NCBI RefSeq assembly: GCF_029689945.1 | Contig: NZ_CP121451.1 | Location: forward strand, 3,844,001-3,908,000 | Origin: Paenibacillus amylolyticus | GTDB lineage: Bacteria > Bacillota > Bacilli > Paenibacillales > Paenibacillaceae | Direction: 5' to 3' | DNA length: 64,000 nucleotides | Shown here: in pieces, positions 46,887 to 56,196 of the stretch | Layout: each line of letters begins with the position of its first letter | How positions within the stretch are numbered: the stretch's first letter is position 1 | Position numbers and translations under genes: made by a program | Notes under the pieces: generated by a model | The model's database searches: none | Told to the model about the DNA's origin: nothing | What the model saw: the letters and a program-made list of their open reading frames with translations, nothing else

Positions 46887-47713
46887 GCACCATTACCTTT
46901 TGGAGCCCCTTTGCAGGAACGGGTTGCACTTCAAGCACATTAATTAGTGCTTATGCGATGGCACTTCACTACAGAACAAGAGTGTTGCTTGTTAATGCGG
47001 GCCTTGCCGGAACTGGCACAGAAGCTGCTCTACCATCCAAAGATTCGGATTCAGCGGATTTTATGTTCTCCTTTGAAGAGGGTGGCTGGGATGCGATTGA
47101 ACGGCTGCATTCGAGCGGGAGTCTGAATAAGCACAATCTCAGGGATTATACGAAGCCACTTCTGAAGGAAAGACTTGATTTTCTAACCGGAAGAATCGAT
47201 GAGATGGAACGTTCCCTGCAGGAACATGATGAGACTTTGAAAAAACTGCTAAATGTAGCTAACGAGTATTATGATCTGGTTCTTCTTGATGCGGATGATG
47301 CCAATGGGGATTCACAGCTCAAGCTGCAACACGCAGATTATGTTGTCATTAACCTTGATCAGAATATGCGAAATCTGGAGTTGTTCTTTGAAGAGATCCT
47401 GCCAGAACGACTGAACAAACAGAATATACACGTTGTAATCAACAAATACGATTCGCATTCCCGTGCAACACTTTCCAATATTCGGCGCCAGTTCAGATAC
47501 AAAGGTACGATCTCTGCGATCCCGTACACAACCGGATACCTGGATGCGATGAATCGGCGAGATGTCGCCAGGTACTTGCAGCTGGAAAGCTTGACTGAGG
47601 ATAAGGATATTCGTAAAGGGAGCTTTGCTGCAAGCATGAGCGAACTCGCTCGCCTGATTATGGACGGTGCAGGTATGCGCACAGTTCTGAAGAGGCTGGA
47701 AAGGGGAGCCTGA
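46883..47713 (+). CDS. MinD/ParA-like ATPase of the Tad-like locus
   Basis: A 276-residue protein with TFWSPFAGTGCTSST at the P-loop position, VLLVNAG, YDLVLLDADDAN at Walker B, and VVINKYD as the base-recognition segment. The deviant P-loop keeps the Gly pair but lacks Lys, so ATP use is uncertain. A coiled-coil-like stretch lies at about residues 90-125. Start ATG 46883 overlaps the stop of the previous gene, giving two MinD-like proteins in tandem plus a third in the kinase fusion. It is followed after seven bases by the secretion ATPase. Confidence 0.65.
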   Translation: MSTITFWSPFAGTGCTSSTLISAYAMALHYRTRVLLVNAGLAGTGTEAALPSKDSDSADFMFSFEEGGWDAIERLHSSGSLNKHNLRDYTKPLLKERLDFLTGRIDEMERSLQEHDETLKKLLNVANEYYDLVLLDADDANGDSQLKLQHADYVVINLDQNMRNLELFFEEILPERLNKQNIHVVINKYDSHSRATLSNIRRQFRYKGTISAIPYTTGYLDAMNRRDVARYLQLESLTEDKDIRKGSFAASMSELARLIMDGAGMRTVLKRLERGA

Positions 47714-47720
47714 ACCTCCG

Positions 47721-49547
47721 ATGCTCTGGAATACCATATGGATAAGTTTAATTTTGATTCTGTGCCTGACGTATATCTGGTTCAAATATAGAACGTTTCT
47801 TCGTGAAAAGAATGCGCATATTCCTGAACAGGAATCATTCACGATTGACACGCTGATTGAGAAGGTGAAGAACTCACTTCATGAGCTCAGCCATAGTCAA
47901 CTCGCGGATGCAGGTCTGCACGAAGAAGAATACCGTCGAAGAATCAATCAACGTGCCGAGATGAGAAAAGCGCTGAAGGGCTGTGTCTCAGGCAGTATCA
48001 GCGACAAAACGTATGTCAAAAACCTGATCGGGGATCTGCTGACCCGAAGCATAGGTCTGAACAAATCCAATGTAGATGAAGTTATTTTGTTTGCGGAACC
48101 CGATTTGTTGTCGATCCAGGACCGATTCGAAATTGTGTTTTATCTGTACCGACAGCAATTTGGTGTGGATGCACTCTCCCGATTAATTGATACCTACGAC
48201 CTCGGAAGGTTGAGAATGGAGGAAGGTACGGACGACGGAGGGAGTTATTATATATCCGAGGAAGACATTCACTATGTTTTCGAGTGTGAATATCGGGAAC
48301 TCGGATTCAGAGAGAAGATAGATATCATCGTGCAGCGTATTTACCAACATTACAAAGGGTTCTCGGTTGTTGACGAGATAAGGGACCAACGTATTGATGG
48401 GGTTAGTGGTGGTGTCAGCGGTATGCTTGATGCTGTTCATAGTATGGGATTTCGAAAACCGGCATCTTGGAATGATTTGCTGGATCAAGGACTGGATGAT
48501 GATGCGCATGAAGAGCCGCTTAGCGGTATGGAAAGTGTCTGGATTTTTTATAAAGGTAAGTCCATTCATCTATCCTTTCTGTCATTCGGCAGCATCCGTG
48601 AATTGAAAAGGGTATGCCAAAATATATACAAATACAATTATCCCGGACAGTTGTCGGAGGCAAGTGGATACAAGGTGAATGAGATGAAAGACGGCTCCCG
48701 TGTTGTAGTTGTTCGTCCTCCATTCGCAGAATCATGGGCATTTTTCGTCCGGAAGTTCGATATTCCTAATGCTTCACTTGAACAGTTGGTTACAGGTAAC
48801 AACGCAAATCTGCCAATTGAATTACTTCAATACCTCATGAAAGGAAGCCGGATCACAGCAGTAACCGGAGCACAGGGATCTGGTAAAACAACGTTGCTTA
48901 TGGCAATGGTCAAACACATCTATGCATCGTACACCCTTCGGGTGCAGGAGATGGCGTTCGAACTTCAATTAAGACGGATCTATAGCCGGCGTAATATTTT
49001 GAGTTTCCGAGAGACTGAACACATTTCAGGTCAACAAGGGCTTGATTTGCAGAAAAAAACGGATGGTACCGTCAATATTCTTGGTGAGGTTGCGAGTGAT
49101 GAAGTGGCCGCATGGATGATCCAAATGTCTCAGGTTGCCAGTCTGTTCACCCTGTTTACCCACCATGCCAAAACGTTTCGTGATCTGGTCTTCTCCCTTC
49201 GTAATTCCTTGCTCAAGACAGGCATGTTCCAACATGAGCATATTGCTGAGGAGCAGGTGGTGAGTGTCATCAATTTCGATGTTCATATGAAGAAAGATGC
49301 TGAGGGACGAAGATATATCGAACGTATTACGGAATGTCTTCCTCGTGCGAATCAAGGTGACAGCGTGGAAGAGAGGGCAGGTTTTACATTTCGTAATGTT
49401 GTGGAGTACAGGAATGGAGAGTATGTTGCAACATCTCCAATCTCTTCGGAATGCATGACGGACATGCGAGAACAGATGACATTACAGGATGCCGAGAAAT
49501 TTGGACTGTTTATGAAGCAACACTGGGGTGATCCGCATGACAATTAA
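47721..49547 (+). CDS. Type II/IV secretion ATPase, TadA/CpaF-like
   Basis: A 608-residue motor ATPase. One membrane helix is at the N-terminus (about 4-22), unusual for cytosolic TadA. A long helical domain precedes the VirB11-like core with Walker A GAQGSGKTT (about 383-391), an acidic box region (EMAFELQLRR), the Walker-B-like NILGEVASDE and the His box TLFTHHAK. It should hydrolyse ATP to push pilin or secreted subunits across the membrane. The start ATG 47721 follows AACCTCC and a weak site, 7 bases after the previous stop. Its gene overlaps the next one by 11 bases. Confidence 0.82.
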   Translation: MLWNTIWISLILILCLTYIWFKYRTFLREKNAHIPEQESFTIDTLIEKVKNSLHELSHSQLADAGLHEEEYRRRINQRAEMRKALKGCVSGSISDKTYVKNLIGDLLTRSIGLNKSNVDEVILFAEPDLLSIQDRFEIVFYLYRQQFGVDALSRLIDTYDLGRLRMEEGTDDGGSYYISEEDIHYVFECEYRELGFREKIDIIVQRIYQHYKGFSVVDEIRDQRIDGVSGGVSGMLDAVHSMGFRKPASWNDLLDQGLDDDAHEEPLSGMESVWIFYKGKSIHLSFLSFGSIRELKRVCQNIYKYNYPGQLSEASGYKVNEMKDGSRVVVVRPPFAESWAFFVRKFDIPNASLEQLVTGNNANLPIELLQYLMKGSRITAVTGAQGSGKTTLLMAMVKHIYASYTLRVQEMAFELQLRRIYSRRNILSFRETEHISGQQGLDLQKKTDGTVNILGEVASDEVAAWMIQMSQVASLFTLFTHHAKTFRDLVFSLRNSLLKTGMFQHEHIAEEQVVSVINFDVHMKKDAEGRRYIERITECLPRANQGDSVEERAGFTFRNVVEYRNGEYVATSPISSECMTDMREQMTLQDAEKFGLFMKQHWGDPHDN

Positions 49548-51603
49548 ATGGATTCTGCTCCTCGTATTAAGTATTTGTGCAGGAGGGTTGCTAATCACCC
49601 TTCTGGTTTTAAATGTATTGCGTCGCAGAGGAGGTGTTTCAACAAGTCCATCCAGCGTTATTCTGACTCCCGGAACGAAGGGTTTCATGGGACTGGGATC
49701 ATTCTTGTTGCAGTCTTACCGTCTGGGAATGAAAGTTCCAGTGTTATCCGCCTATATTCTACAAGTGCAGAAACGTATTTCATTTCGACATATGGGGGAT
49801 GAGCCATCACTTCGCAGGCTGACCATGACAGTGGTTCTGATTATTCTGGGAGGCTGTGGAGGCATAAGTGTCATTCTGTTTCTTCTGCAGCCAGGTATAG
49901 CCTTTGTAATATTGTCCGTACTCTGTGCCGTGGTCTTAAACAGCCTGGTGCTGGATATGTGCCTCAGTCGAATGGAGAAGAGGTTGCTGATACAGATGTT
50001 GGACATGTTTGCCGATGTAAGGCATCGGTATCATCAGCATGGCATGGTTGAAGAAGCACTCTATGAAGCGGCTGAAGCAGGTACAGGAGAAGCGGCCGAT
50101 CAGGTCAGACTAATCTATGAAGCTTTAACTTCACCAGATCCGAATGAAGCGCTTGAGCGTTATTATGAAGTGGCTCCCAACCGTTTTCTGAAAGGTTTCG
50201 CAGGCATTTCCTATATGGTCATGGAATTCGGGGATAAGGACAGAGCTCAAGGTTCCATTTATCTTAATGGATTGGGTAACCTGACTCAGGAGATTCATTT
50301 GGAGATATTAAGGCGTGATAAACTGGATTATTTGCTCAAAGGACTTAATATCATTGCGCTCGCCCCTGTATTGTTCACTGCTCCAATCGAACGCTGGGCC
50401 AGAGTCAGTTTTCCAACGATGGATGAATTTTACCGCAGCAAAATTGGTTTTGTTACCAAAATATCGATCTATGTGATCATCATCCTTGCTTACCTGCTGC
50501 TGCAAAGGCTCCAGCAATACGATGAGACCCGTTACCGGTCAGGGCATAAGCGTTCATGGTTGGATCAGTTTCTATATAAGCAAACGTTTATACGGAAATT
50601 GGCGATGTTGTTTGCAGCGAAACCTGGCAGTACACAGTACAGTCAAACGATACGGCTGATGAGAGAGAGCAGCTCAGAGTTAAAATATGAATGGCTCGCC
50701 ATTCGTCGTGTGATGTTATTCGCAAGCTGTTTGGTTCTTACACTAGGTTGCATCTTGCTGTTGCATCAGGTTGAACGAAATCACATCTTGCATGATCCGA
50801 TTCGGGATGACCGTATGTTTGGTGCAATGTCTGAGGCAGACCTCAGGAAAACCGAGGAAAAAACAGCGTTGGATCAATCCGTGCTGGAAAGTGTAGAAAT
50901 GAATCGAGGAGCTACATACGAAGACATCTCGGGCGCGTTACAGCAGCTATCTCCCGTTCAGCTGGACCATGATACCCAGGCTGAGACGATCGCACGTATT
51001 ATGCAAAAACTTGAAGTATATAACAAGCAATATATACGCTGGTGGGAAATGATTATAGCGATTGTCTTGGGTGCAGCAGGGTATTACATGCCCATATGGC
51101 TCATGTTATTTCAGCGGAAAATGCGAAAGTTGGATATGCGACATGAAATCTATCAATTTCAGACTGTGATATCCATTCTGCGTGAGATGGACCGGATGTC
51201 AGTTGAAGAGATATTGGAATGGCTTAATCGATTTGCCGTCATTTTCAAGCGTCCGCTGCAAAAATGTTTGTTGCATTTTGAACATGGGCCAGAGCATGCA
51301 CTTGAAGAATTAAAGGAAGAGGCAGGCTTGCCCGAGTTCCAGCGACTGGTTGATAAATTGCAGCTTGCTCTTGGCAAAATTTCAATTCGTGAAGCCTTCG
51401 ATGATCTGGAGAGCATGATGGCATTTTATTTTGAACAACGCAAGCAAGAGTACAGCAAAATGATCGACGTCAAAGCATCTTGGGGAAGAACCATAGGATT
51501 TACACCCATGTATGCACTTATCTTTTTGTATCTGGTCATTCCATTAGTCGGCATGAGCTTCTTGCAGATGAACATTTATTATGAACAAATTCAGAAACTG
51601 TAG
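49537..51603 (+). CDS. Large membrane protein, probable fused TadB/TadC (T2SSF-like) platform
   Basis: This 688-residue protein has about seven to eight hydrophobic segments (near 4-24, 93-140, 280, 310, 380, 500 and the C-terminus). Two soluble helical regions each resemble one T2SSF repeat: MLDMFADVRHRYHQHGM and on, and YQFQTVISILREMDRM and on. Canonical Tad loci have two separate genes of about 300 residues, TadB and TadC; here one gene may carry both. ATG 49537 follows GGGGTGATC. It would form the inner-membrane platform for the ATPase. The fusion is my interpretation. Confidence 0.65.
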   Translation: MTIKWILLLVLSICAGGLLITLLVLNVLRRRGGVSTSPSSVILTPGTKGFMGLGSFLLQSYRLGMKVPVLSAYILQVQKRISFRHMGDEPSLRRLTMTVVLIILGGCGGISVILFLLQPGIAFVILSVLCAVVLNSLVLDMCLSRMEKRLLIQMLDMFADVRHRYHQHGMVEEALYEAAEAGTGEAADQVRLIYEALTSPDPNEALERYYEVAPNRFLKGFAGISYMVMEFGDKDRAQGSIYLNGLGNLTQEIHLEILRRDKLDYLLKGLNIIALAPVLFTAPIERWARVSFPTMDEFYRSKIGFVTKISIYVIIILAYLLLQRLQQYDETRYRSGHKRSWLDQFLYKQTFIRKLAMLFAAKPGSTQYSQTIRLMRESSSELKYEWLAIRRVMLFASCLVLTLGCILLLHQVERNHILHDPIRDDRMFGAMSEADLRKTEEKTALDQSVLESVEMNRGATYEDISGALQQLSPVQLDHDTQAETIARIMQKLEVYNKQYIRWWEMIIAIVLGAAGYYMPIWLMLFQRKMRKLDMRHEIYQFQTVISILREMDRMSVEEILEWLNRFAVIFKRPLQKCLLHFEHGPEHALEELKEEAGLPEFQRLVDKLQLALGKISIREAFDDLESMMAFYFEQRKQEYSKMIDVKASWGRTIGFTPMYALIFLYLVIPLVGMSFLQMNIYYEQIQKL

Positions 51604-51664
51604 CACCATTCATTCGTGTGACAGTCTGAAATATATTAATAACTTATAACTGGGAGGATTTATC

Positions 51665-52150
51665 ATGAACAATGCATCAAGCGCTTTAAAGGTGGCAGCA
51701 GGGATATTTTTGACAATCGCTCTGATCACAATTGTAGTTCTGTTATTTATTTCGGCTCAGGAGGCAACCAAGACGGCCCAGAACAATTTTGCTGATATCC
51801 AAACCGAACTGTCTCAAGCCGCATTTACGGTGTATGACGGAACAACCATTAGTGGATCGCAGGTAACCAATGCCCTGCGTAAATACGCGGACAAAGATCA
51901 GTTCGGTATTCAAGTTATTACAGGTAAAAACAAAGCAGGTCAATGGTACGGCAACCAATTAAACATATCACAAGATCTCAATAATGCAGACTATGGCTCG
52001 GTGATTGCTCCTGACGATAAAGTGGGGATTATTAACCAGACGATGAGTGAAAAAGACAATCAATATGTCAATCCAAGTGGTAAATTTAAAGCCATTATTG
52101 TAAAAGACCGTTCCAACGTGGTAAGAGGGCTGATCTTCCAGCAATCCTGA
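51665..52150 (+). CDS. Pilin-like or pseudopilin-like small protein
   Basis: A 161-residue protein with a short polar start, a strong hydrophobic helix (about 9-30), and a soluble, Asn/Asp/Gly-rich C-terminal domain. It lies right after the membrane platform with a strong ribosome site (CTGGGAGGA), the position where major subunits are encoded. A standard Gly|xxxxGlu prepilin site is not evident, so a new subunit type or N-in anchored protein is possible. It is the best candidate for the main product of the machine. Confidence 0.55.
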   Translation: MNNASSALKVAAGIFLTIALITIVVLLFISAQEATKTAQNNFADIQTELSQAAFTVYDGTTISGSQVTNALRKYADKDQFGIQVITGKNKAGQWYGNQLNISQDLNNADYGSVIAPDDKVGIINQTMSEKDNQYVNPSGKFKAIIVKDRSNVVRGLIFQQS

Positions 52151-52166
52151 CAGGAGTTGGTTTAAC

Positions 52167-52565
52167 ATGTCCCAGAATACCCAGCATCTTATGTTGTTTT
52201 GTACGGCGGTTGTCCTGTTTGTGACAGCCTGCCTGTACGGGCAACATCATATTAAGATCTTATCAGCGGCATTGTACGACAGAGTACAGACAACAGCAGG
52301 TATGGAAGGGCGGCTGACAACAACATTGCATACCACCAAGCCGGATCGGTATAAGGGTGCGGAAGTATTGCATACCGTGAGGCAGATGACAGGCACAGGC
52401 ATTCCGGTGGAAGTAGATGGCACTTCCTATGTGATCGATCCAATTGTCAGCAAAACAGCGACGATTCCTGTTCAGCTCGATGCCATCTATAGGCCTGAGT
52501 TTATACGAAATGAAACTGGAGAACTACTCAAGATTGTTTTTTGGAAGGAGGCCAGTGTGAATTGA
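52167..52565 (+). CDS. Small membrane-anchored protein of the Tad-like locus
   Basis: A 132-residue protein with an N-terminal helix (about 7-25, LMLFCTAVVLFVTACLYG) and an extracytoplasmic part with GIPVEVDGTSYVIDP. It follows 17 bases after the pilin-like gene. It has the shape of a minor pilin or TadE-like protein. I do not recognise a named family. The helix contains a Cys in VTAC that resembles a weak lipobox, but the context (CLYGQ) is not typical. Confidence 0.5.
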   Translation: MSQNTQHLMLFCTAVVLFVTACLYGQHHIKILSAALYDRVQTTAGMEGRLTTTLHTTKPDRYKGAEVLHTVRQMTGTGIPVEVDGTSYVIDPIVSKTATIPVQLDAIYRPEFIRNETGELLKIVFWKEASVN

Positions 52566-53113
52566 TTAATGCCGCATCCAAGTTGCTTGCCGTATTGCTC
52601 GCAGTCCTTCTGCTCTATGTGTATCCAGCTGCTGAAACAGCCGAGCGGCAGGATGATATAGCACGTATGACGGTAGTTCAGACTGTAACGCGTTTTGTCG
52701 ATGCTGTTCGAACAAAAGGCTATGTTTCCCCTCGCATGTTGGCTGAATTTGAGGAGCAACTGGCACAGACGGGCAATGTGTATGAGTTGTCAATGGAACA
52801 TTTACATAAGAAATATGTACCTCATTATAGAGACCCGATGGACATTAACAGTTTTACCGGGACGTACGAGGTTGTACAAGATGGATATTACGCAGCTCAG
52901 ATTCGAGAGAGACTATTCCCTTCTTCAAGTGTGATTCCGGCTGATGATCCTGGCCGAAGATACACATTGACAACAGGGGATTTTTTTACCGTGACTCTCC
53001 AAAATACAAACCGTACACCATCCATGCTCATTCGTGAATGGCTTAGTGGTGCGGCTCAGGCTTCAGCGGTATTTGTAACATACGGAGGTATGGTCCTCAA
53101 TGAAGATTACTGA
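52562..53113 (+). CDS. Membrane-anchored protein of the Tad-like locus
   Basis: A 183-residue protein with one N-terminal hydrophobic segment (about 6-22, LLAVLLAVLLLYVYP) and an exported helical domain (about 40-130) then a beta-rich end. GGAGG at 52546-52550 gives an 11-base spacing to TTG 52562. The gene overlaps the previous one by four bases and the next by 14, so the three are tightly coupled. It resembles a minor subunit by size and topology. No family is recognised. Confidence 0.5.
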   Translation: MINAASKLLAVLLAVLLLYVYPAAETAERQDDIARMTVVQTVTRFVDAVRTKGYVSPRMLAEFEEQLAQTGNVYELSMEHLHKKYVPHYRDPMDINSFTGTYEVVQDGYYAAQIRERLFPSSSVIPADDPGRRYTLTTGDFFTVTLQNTNRTPSMLIREWLSGAAQASAVFVTYGGMVLNEDY

Positions 53114-54082
53114 GCTATCTATTGTATTTGTGCTGATCTTCTTCCCGCTCTTCTGGATCATCTCACTCCATACTCAAGATGCCGAAGAGGCTAATTATCT
53201 TGCACATCGATACAGATCTGCACTTCAAACCGCAGTCATGGATGCAGGCGCAGTCATGCATCAGAATGAGAAACAAAATGATGAAGCAGGTTATGATTCA
53301 ACCAAGTTTGTAAAAGCGGACAAGGAGCTTGCCCTGTTGACATTTACCCAGACAATGGCTTTGAATATGGGGATTCAGGATGATCCGCAGCTATTCGAAA
53401 CATGTTTAATTACATCCCTGCAGTGGTTATTCTGGATTACGATGGCTATTATATGTTGTCCACAGAAACAGAGTTGACAGGTAACCGTGAAGATTCTTTC
53501 AGGCAAGTGTGGAGCCCCAAGAGACCTTATACATATTCAGATTCAAATGGCAGCAGCGTTAACTTTACACTGGATGACTACGTATATGCTTACGACGCAA
53601 ACGCAGGGAAATGGATCGAGGGATTCCAAAAGGAACTTGCTGTTAGCTCTCAGATTCCTTTACTTCAGGATACCAACGTATTTGAGCAAGTTAGACGAAG
53701 CCGAATTGTAACTAGTGTGCAGGATGATCTGGCTGATGTGATCAACCGTCATAATGAATTTGCCAGAAAGAACGGTATTTCCTATACATTTACGATGCCC
53801 CTGATTGCGCAGGAGGATTGGTACAACTCCATTAACGATACAGGCATTATGGCGTTTATCCAGGGTATAGGTGTGGGTGACCAGAAGATCAACAACTACG
53901 CAATTGGTGGAGGCAGACTTGTAAAGAAAACAGCTATCGTTGGTGGAGTGGATCCTTTAACGGGGATCAAGTACTACTATCGCTCCACATGTGGTAATGG
54001 TTACCGTGCCGAAGAGGTGTTCACAGACGCAAAACAAGCAGCAGCGCAAGGTTATTTCGAATATAGCTGCTCTAATCGTTAG
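53100..54082 (+). CDS. Membrane-anchored protein of the Tad-like locus, last gene (apparent frameshift)
   Basis: After correction the gene encodes 327 residues: an N-terminal helix (about 5-23) followed by a large exported domain with an aromatic, Tyr/Asp/Asn-rich sequence. As read it stops at 53477; one A restored at 53398-53400 gives LFENMFNYIPAVVILDYDGYYM and the remaining two thirds. It overlaps the previous gene by 14 bases. The size and topology suit an adhesin-like tip or minor subunit. No family recognised. The following 137 bases hold no gene. Confidence 0.55.
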
Positions 54083-54219
54083 CAAAGCCTGTATGACAAA
54101 TTATAGAAGGGGTTCCTGAACGGTTTACATTACTTTCAGAAAAGATGAGACCTGTGCTAGAATAGGGTTTCGGAACCATAATAAAAGTAATGTCTAATAG
54201 ATAGGAGCAACCTCATCTT

Positions 54220-55770
54220 ATGAGTTTATTGTCAGTAGAGAACGTGAGTCACAATTTTGGAGATCGCACGTTATTTAAAAATGTATCATTTCGTTTGCTT
54301 GCCGGAGAGCGCGTAGGTCTTGTTGGTGCCAATGGTGTAGGTAAATCTACATTAATGAACATCCTTACCGGTAAATTGCTTAAAGACAGTGGAAAAGTGG
54401 AATGGACCCCTAAAGTCCGTTATGGATATCTGGATCAGCACACAAAGCTCACGCCAGGCAAAACGATTCGTGATGTGCTTAAGGATGCTTTCCTTCCGCT
54501 GCTTGAATTGGAAAAAGAAATGATGAATATCACAGACCAGATGGCAGATGCAGATCCGGATAAGCTGGAGCAATTGCTGGAAGAAATGGGTGATATTCAG
54601 GAACAACTGGAGCAGGGCGATTTTTATCTGATTGACGTCAAAGTCGAAGAGATGGCCAATGGTCTTGGTTTGTCTGCTATCGGTCTTGACCGAGATGTCG
54701 CAGCTCTAAGTGGTGGACAACGGACCAAGGTGCTACTTGCCAAGCTTTTGCTCGAGAAACCTACCGCTCTCTTACTGGATGAGCCGACCAACTATCTGGA
54801 TGTAGAGCACATTGAATGGCTGTCACGTTATCTGAAGGACTACCCGCACGCGTTCCTCCTCATCTCTCATGACACGGAATTCATGAATGAAGTTGTGAAT
54901 GTCATTTATCATTTGGAATTTGCCAAATTAACGAGATATGCAGCGAACTATACCAAGTTCCTAGAGATGGCTGATATGAATAAAGCCCAGCATATTGATG
55001 CGTACGAGAAGCAGCAAGAGTACATCAAGAAGCAGGAAGATTTCATTCAACGCAACAAGGCGCGGGCTTCAACTTCAGGGCGAGCGAAGAGCCGGGAGAA
55101 ACAGCTGGACAAGATTGAACGTATTGATCGTCCAGATGTAGCGGCTAAACCAACGTTCAAATTCAAGGATGCCCGCGCGAGTAGCAAAACGGTCTTTGAG
55201 GGTATTGATTTTGAAATTGGGTATACGTATCCTTTGCTGCCCAAAATGACGATGACGATTGAACGTGGTGAGAAAATTGCCATCGTAGGCTGTAATGGTG
55301 TGGGTAAATCGACACTGTTGAAAACCATCCTCGGGAAAATATCTCCACTGAGTGGAAAGACCTTTTTGGGGGATTATCTCGAAACGGCCTATTTTGAACA
55401 GGAAGTCCGTGCTGGAAATATCACACCGATAGAGGATGTGTGGAATGAGTTTTCACATTTGACCCAGAACGAGGTTCGGGGTCATCTCGCTCGCTGCGGT
55501 TTGAAAAATGAGCACATTACCCGTCCACTCAACATGCTGAGTGGTGGAGAACAAGCCAAGGTTCGTTTGTGCAAACTACTGATGCGCGAAAGCAACTGGA
55601 TTCTATTCGATGAGCCAACGAACCATCTGGATGTGACAGCCAAAGCAGAGTTGCAACGGGCCTTGAAAGAATTCAAGGGAACGGTGTTGCTGGTTTCCCA
55701 TGAACCTGATTTTTATGAGGGCTGGGTCACCAAAACATGGAATGTCGAAGAGTGGTCTGAGAAAAAATAG
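54220..55770 (+). CDS. ABC-F family ATPase (YkpA/YbiT-like)
   Basis: ABC-F proteins act on ribosomes in translation or antibiotic protection. This 516-residue protein has two ABC cassettes. The first has GANGVGKST, LSGGQRTKV and LLDEPTNYLD; the second has GCNGVGKST, LSGGEQAKV and FDEPTNHLD. They are joined by a charged P-site linker (about 240-310, with KKQEDFIQRNKARAS). There is no membrane domain. The length and linker match the YkpA/YbiT (EttA-related) group rather than resistance types such as Vga. It stands alone between the Tad-like locus and the thi operon. Confidence 0.92.
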   Translation: MSLLSVENVSHNFGDRTLFKNVSFRLLAGERVGLVGANGVGKSTLMNILTGKLLKDSGKVEWTPKVRYGYLDQHTKLTPGKTIRDVLKDAFLPLLELEKEMMNITDQMADADPDKLEQLLEEMGDIQEQLEQGDFYLIDVKVEEMANGLGLSAIGLDRDVAALSGGQRTKVLLAKLLLEKPTALLLDEPTNYLDVEHIEWLSRYLKDYPHAFLLISHDTEFMNEVVNVIYHLEFAKLTRYAANYTKFLEMADMNKAQHIDAYEKQQEYIKKQEDFIQRNKARASTSGRAKSREKQLDKIERIDRPDVAAKPTFKFKDARASSKTVFEGIDFEIGYTYPLLPKMTMTIERGEKIAIVGCNGVGKSTLLKTILGKISPLSGKTFLGDYLETAYFEQEVRAGNITPIEDVWNEFSHLTQNEVRGHLARCGLKNEHITRPLNMLSGGEQAKVRLCKLLMRESNWILFDEPTNHLDVTAKAELQRALKEFKGTVLLVSHEPDFYEGWVTKTWNVEEWSEKK

Positions 55771-55862
55771 ACGATTCAAGACCGTGTTTAGACCATGTTT
55801 AGCAGAAATGACGGTGACAAAAAATCCGTCTATGGTAACATAGGCTACAACTTCATATGAAC

Positions 55863-55960
55863 ACTAGGGGGCCGCACGATGCGGCTGAGATGGATGAATG
55901 CGATTCCGGACCCTTTGCACCTGATCTGGATCATACCAGCGTAGGGAAGTGGCGAGCGCG
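55863..55960 (+). ncRNA. TPP riboswitch (THI element)
   Basis: The conserved parts are in order: GGGGG-C, CTGAGATGG, ACCCTTTGCACCTGATCTGG, then TCATACCAGCGTAGGGAAGTGG. They form the five-stem TPP aptamer. It lies upstream of the thiamine genes, so thiamine pyrophosphate should switch expression off. The expression platform is long: the terminator lies about 170 bases further on. Confidence 0.95.
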
Positions 55961-56131
55961 TTTCAGTGAATGACGTGAGTAAACGGCAACTTGAGAGGAT
56001 TCAACCGTCTGCTTAGCGAATTGAAACATGCAGTTCCGTGTATAACGGTATGGCTATAAAGTTCCATAGCTCTATTGGCACGAATTGAACTGTATGAATC
56101 AGTCAGTCATCTGGTCCTGTTATTACTACGC

Positions 56132-56160
56132 AGCCACTCCCCTACGGGAGTGGCTTTTTT
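56132..56160 (+). terminator. Terminator of the TPP riboswitch expression platform
   Basis: AGCCACTCCC pairs perfectly with GGGAGTGGCT around CTAC and runs into six T's. It lies 37 bases before the tenI start, so it can stop transcription when ligand is bound. Confidence 0.9.
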
Positions 56161-56196
56161 GTGTTTTTTATAGAATTCATACCTGAAAGGAGAGGG

